The notes under the pieces were generated by a model. The model did not search any database and was not told the origin of the DNA. It saw only the letters and a program-made list of their open reading frames with translations. A stretch of 64,000 nucleotides of DNA, taken from positions 620,001 to 684,000 of the forward strand of contig CALLUD010000006.1 in assembly GCA_938011325.1 (NCBI GenBank), in the 5' to 3' direction. Position 1 is the first letter of the stretch. Every line of letters starts with the position of its first letter. The translations under genes and the position numbers were made by a program. Source of the stretch: an uncultured Spartobacteria bacterium. GTDB taxonomy: Bacteria; Verrucomicrobiota; Verrucomicrobiia; Chthoniobacterales; JAATET01. This document shows, in pieces, positions 61,056-64,000 of this stretch.

Positions 61056-61708
61056 CAGTGCGACAGATACTTGATTGCGACAAAGCCGAGAATGGCGAGC
61101 GCGAGAAGCAGAACGGTGGCGATTTCAAAATGCTTCTCGAGGAAGGGCTTCACCTTCGGCCCGAAGCCGCGAATCAATCCTGCAACCAGGAAAAAGCGCG
61201 CCCCGCGACCAACCAGGGAGGCCGCGATGAGAGCGGGAATTGCCACGTGGCAGACTCCGGCCGCGACCGTGAACACCTTGTAAGGAATGGGCGTAAACGC
61301 CGCCGTCAGGATCGCAACGAAGGCATTCTCCTGATAGAGCGACTCGACCTTCGCAAAGACCTCCGGAGTGAATCCGGGAATCACGTCGAAAAAGAAATTC
61401 TTCGTCAACTCCCAGAAGCCGAACCCGAGATACCAGCCCAAAACGCCGCCCGCGACCGAGGCGATCGTGCTCCAGAAGGCGAAGGTCAGCCAGCGTTTCG
61501 GCGCGGCGAAGCACATCGCCATCAGAAGAATGTCCGGCGGAATCGGGAAAAACGACGATTCGGCGAAAGACAGAATGATGAGAGCCGGCAGCGCATATGG
61601 CGTGTCGGCCCAGTGCAACGTCCAGTAATAAAGCTTTCGTAACGGGCTGCGCGATTCGCGCGCTAGCTCCATGGCGGAAGCCGGGGCCACCGCAGGGTCG
61701 GTATTCAT
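61055..61708 (-). CDS. DedA/YqaA-like membrane protein (VTT domain)
   Basis: 217 residues from ATG 61708; the longer frame to 61840 overlaps the kinase gene heavily. The VTT core has LIILSFAESSFFPIPPDILL, GGVLGWYLGFGFWE and FTPIPYKVFTVAAGV, as in YqaA/DedA proteins that affect lipid flipping, drug tolerance or membrane potential. Five to six helices. The 3' end of the kinase gene lies 46 bases upstream. Confidence 0.85.
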   Translation of the reverse strand: MNTDPAVAPASAMELARESRSPLRKLYYWTLHWADTPYALPALIILSFAESSFFPIPPDILLMAMCFAAPKRWLTFAFWSTIASVAGGVLGWYLGFGFWELTKNFFFDVIPGFTPEVFAKVESLYQENAFVAILTAAFTPIPYKVFTVAAGVCHVAIPALIAASLVGRGARFFLVAGLIRGFGPKVKPFLEKHFEIATVLLLALAILGFVAIKYLSH

Positions 61709-61754
61709 GGGACGCAAAAGAGAGCAGATTCTCAGGGGCCTCGCAACCGGTAAC

Positions 61755-64000
61755 TCAAGGCTCGTCCTCCGACGCGTCGGCATAGGCGCCGGCATCGAGT
61801 TTTTTCCAAAACGCCGACGTCGATTGGGTGTCAGGATCATCCGGCGTGCGAATGACCTGCAGCGTGCGACTCGCGCGGAGTCTGGGAGTTTTCGTCAGCA
61901 ATGGCAGGCTCTCCGGGCCGACAATCAGGGTGTGCAGTGGCATCCACGTGAGCGGCTCAAGCGACGCAAGTTTGCAGCCCGCGATGTTCAAATGGGTGAG
62001 CTTCCGGCCGGAGAGTGCCGCCAGAGAGCGCACGGGCGTGTTGGAAATGTCGAGATTCTCGAGAAGAGGCAGCAACGCCAGCGGGCGCAGCTCCGTCAGC
62101 GGAGTGTTTGAAAGGTCCAGCTTGCGAAGTTGAAGCAGCTCGCGATTGGTGCCGGTCAGCGGGATTGAACGAACGGCGCTGCCCGAGAGATCGAGGGATT
62201 TCAACGGAAGGGCAAAGAGCACGCTCCAGTCGAACTCCGTCGCTCCCTGAATCCGGAGTGTTTGAACCTCCCGGTTCGCCAGCGGCGTGAGATCGACCGG
62301 GCCATTCGCGCCGAGGAGCTCTACCGTCCACCCTTCTGTGTCGGATTTGCTGACTCCAACGCGAAGCACATTCGGGTTGCCAAGCCGCAGCCGAAACGCG
62401 AGCTCCTCCGGGAGAGTCGGTCGCCCGAGCGGGCTGTGCCCGCTTTTGCTGACCAGCCGTCGCGACGTCCGGTCGGTCGCCATCGCGTCGAGAATGTTCG
62501 CCGCAATCCGGTCATGCGCGAATCCCGTGCGCCGCAAGGCCGCCGACACCTCGCTCGCCGAGGGCAGGCCCGCGGAGTCCAGCTTGAGCACGAGATCTCC
62601 CAGCGGCTCGAGGTTTTCCTTTTTCGCGGCTTCCGGATCCTTCGCCGCCACCCGCATCGCCTTGTTGATGGTGGCGCGGGCCGCGTCGACATCGAGGTCG
62701 GCCAGGTGCAACCGGGTCTTCATCGCCAGCGCGGGCATGGACTCAGGCTGCAACTCGAGCACCTTGCACAGACGCACCATCACGTAGTTCATTCGCTCGA
62801 AAATCCCTGAGGGCCCGTCGAGCTTCGCCAGGTCCTCCGGTGCAAAGCCGAACTGATACGCCGACAACGCCTCGTCCATTGCCACCGCAGCCGCGATGAC
62901 ATCCGGATTCGCAAGCAATGCGGCCTCCTGCCGGTCACGCTTCTCGATCTCCTGGAGCCGGGTGCGGGTTTCTTCCAATTGCTGCGCCTGCTCACTGGCG
63001 AGCGTGGCCAGTTGCTGACGCTGTGCCTCGGCGGCCTCGCGCTCCTCGCTCGCCTGCCGGACCCTCGCGACCGCCTCATCGTGCAATCCCCGCGCCTCCC
63101 GCTCCGCCTCGCGCGCCTTCTCCGCCTCGGCGAGCGCCTGTTCGGCTTCCGCCTGCTTCTGTTCGGCGAGCGCACGGGCGGTTTCGGCCTCCTGCCGTCG
63201 CTCCTCCGCTTCGAGGCGCGCCCGTTCCGCAATGCGGCGCGCAGCCTCGGCGTCGAGGCGACGGTCGTTGATCGTCCACGCCGCCACCGCGAGGCCGACC
63301 GTGATCACCAGAATGGAAACCGCAATCGCCGCGCTCAACGGCTTGTTGCGCATCACGAGTTTCCGGAACAACTCGCCGGCTGCAATCGGCCGTGCGCTGA
63401 TCGGTTCTCCGCGCTCGTAGCGTTCCAGATCCGCACGCAGCGCCGCCACGCTCCGGTAGCGGTCGTCGCGATCCGCGCGCAGCGCCTTGAGCGTGATGAG
63501 CTCGAGGTCTGGATCGATGCGGGGGTTCAACGCCCGAGGCTTCGGAAACGTGTAATTCTGCAGCGCCTGGGCGTCGGCGACGAGATTGCCGGTGGCGGTG
63601 AAAAATTTCCGACCCGTGAGAAGCTGGTAGAGAATCGTGCCGATGGAAAAAACGTCAGCCCGTCCATCGACGTCCTTGCTGCTTACCGCCTGCTCGGGCG
63701 CCATGTTTTCGACAGTGCCAACGACATGACCGGAAAGTGACAGCGACACCGATTGCAGGGAGTCGATTTTCGCCAATCCGAAGTCGGCCACGAGCGGCTC
63801 GCCATCCTCCCGCAGCAGAATGTTCCCCGGCTTCAAATCGCGATGCAACACGCCGTGCTCGTGAGCGAATTGCACGGCGTCGCAGATGCGCCCGATGATT
63901 CGCAGGGTCTGATCCTCGGGCAGGATGCGACTCACGGAATGATCCACGTTCTCTCCATCGGCAGGCTCCGAGAGGCGCAACGAGCGGATGGTGCGAATCA
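61755..64000 (-). CDS. Ser/Thr protein kinase with coiled coil and leucine-rich repeats (5' end off window)
   Basis: The frame is open at the right edge, so the N-lobe with the ATP-binding Lys is missing. Visible catalytic motifs are HRDLKPGN (about 63845), ADFGLAK (about 63785) and MAPEQ. After the kinase domain comes a membrane helix (LSAAIAVSILVITVGLAVAA, near 63320), then ~110 residues of Ala/Glu/Arg coiled coil. A tetratricopeptide-like helical part follows, then a C-terminal LRR domain of regular ~23-residue units (LRKLDLSNTPLTELRPLALL, ENLDISNTPV). This is an eukaryotic-like sensor kinase; signal and substrates are unknown. Confidence 0.88.
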   Translation of the reverse strand, partial: IRTIRSLRLSEPADGENVDHSVSRILPEDQTLRIIGRICDAVQFAHEHGVLHRDLKPGNILLREDGEPLVADFGLAKIDSLQSVSLSLSGHVVGTVENMAPEQAVSSKDVDGRADVFSIGTILYQLLTGRKFFTATGNLVADAQALQNYTFPKPRALNPRIDPDLELITLKALRADRDDRYRSVAALRADLERYERGEPISARPIAAGELFRKLVMRNKPLSAAIAVSILVITVGLAVAAWTINDRRLDAEAARRIAERARLEAEERRQEAETARALAEQKQAEAEQALAEAEKAREAEREARGLHDEAVARVRQASEEREAAEAQRQQLATLASEQAQQLEETRTRLQEIEKRDRQEAALLANPDVIAAAVAMDEALSAYQFGFAPEDLAKLDGPSGIFERMNYVMVRLCKVLELQPESMPALAMKTRLHLADLDVDAARATINKAMRVAAKDPEAAKKENLEPLGDLVLKLDSAGLPSASEVSAALRRTGFAHDRIAANILDAMATDRTSRRLVSKSGHSPLGRPTLPEELAFRLRLGNPNVLRVGVSKSDTEGWTVELLGANGPVDLTPLANREVQTLRIQGATEFDWSVLFALPLKSLDLSGSAVRSIPLTGTNRELLQLRKLDLSNTPLTELRPLALLPLLENLDISNTPVRSLAALSGRKLTHLNIAGCKLASLEPLTWMPLHTLIVGPESLPLLTKTPRLRASRTLQVIRTPDDPDTQSTSAFWKKLDAGAYADASEDEP

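Overview
This is a 64 kb stretch of a GC-rich bacterial chromosome that most resembles a soil- or plant-associated Verrucomicrobiota (Spartobacteria/Terrimicrobium/Chthoniobacter-like). The pointers are a PEP-CTERM protein built of autotransporter-type strand repeats, a Ser/Thr kinase with leucine-rich repeats, a GT4/GH130 pair, Gld-like ABC genes outside Bacteroidetes, and many ATGA/GTGA start-stop overlaps. The taxonomic call is inference; there is no rRNA gene in the window. No mobile element, prophage or CRISPR array was seen.

Layout. 0-3.4 kb: 3' end of a site-2-type protease with CBS domains, then the potassium uptake pair trkA-trkH. 3.4-8.3 kb (minus): RND pump, membrane fusion protein and a MarR regulator. 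8.6-10.1 kb: an acidic-tailed putative DNA-binding protein, tRNA-Thr(UGU) and a SLOG-like protein. 10-13 kb (minus): dnaN and dnaA, with an origin-like intergenic region carrying DnaA boxes. 13-20 kb (minus): Na+/solute symporter, argA, an alpha/beta-hydrolase-fold protein lacking its catalytic Ser and His, and a secreted-protein/purF/purM operon. 20.2-21.4 kb: RppH-type Nudix and a GNAT. 21.4-24.5 kb (minus): the classical rpmH-rnpA-yidD-yidC-jag cluster, with rnpA apparently starting inside rpmH.

24.7-25.5 kb is ymdB (minus). From 25.5 kb transcription switches to plus: cell-wall amidase, ParA/Soj (no ParB follows), amidohydrolase, a GldA/GldF/GldG/DUF4340 ABC export module, then a GT4 fused to an alpha/alpha-toroid domain and a GH130 enzyme. 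After tRNA-Ala(GGC) comes a complete pqqABCDE cluster, including a 32-codon pqqA, followed by a cytochrome c lipoprotein and a soluble PQQ-type aldose dehydrogenase. This suggests periplasmic sugar oxidation with PQQ made locally. 43-51 kb: DUF4019 protein, GDP-fucose synthase, a catalytically incomplete aldehyde dehydrogenase next to deoB, a secreted esterase, tag, and a GH97 alpha-galactosidase/glucosidase.

51-64 kb: small protein, polysaccharide-deacetylase lipoprotein, two coupled LuxR-type regulators divergent from a 1199-residue PEP-CTERM surface protein, purB, a 60-residue protein with its own terminator, DUF502 and DedA-like membrane proteins, and a truncated Ser/Thr kinase running off the right edge.

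The best candidates for further attention are the rpmH/rnpA nested overlap, the catalytically dead hydrolase, the ParA without ParB, the split between dnaA position and strand-bias switch, and the LuxR pair facing the PEP-CTERM surface protein. None is proof of a new system. All starts and functions are read by eye from the sequence without database searches.
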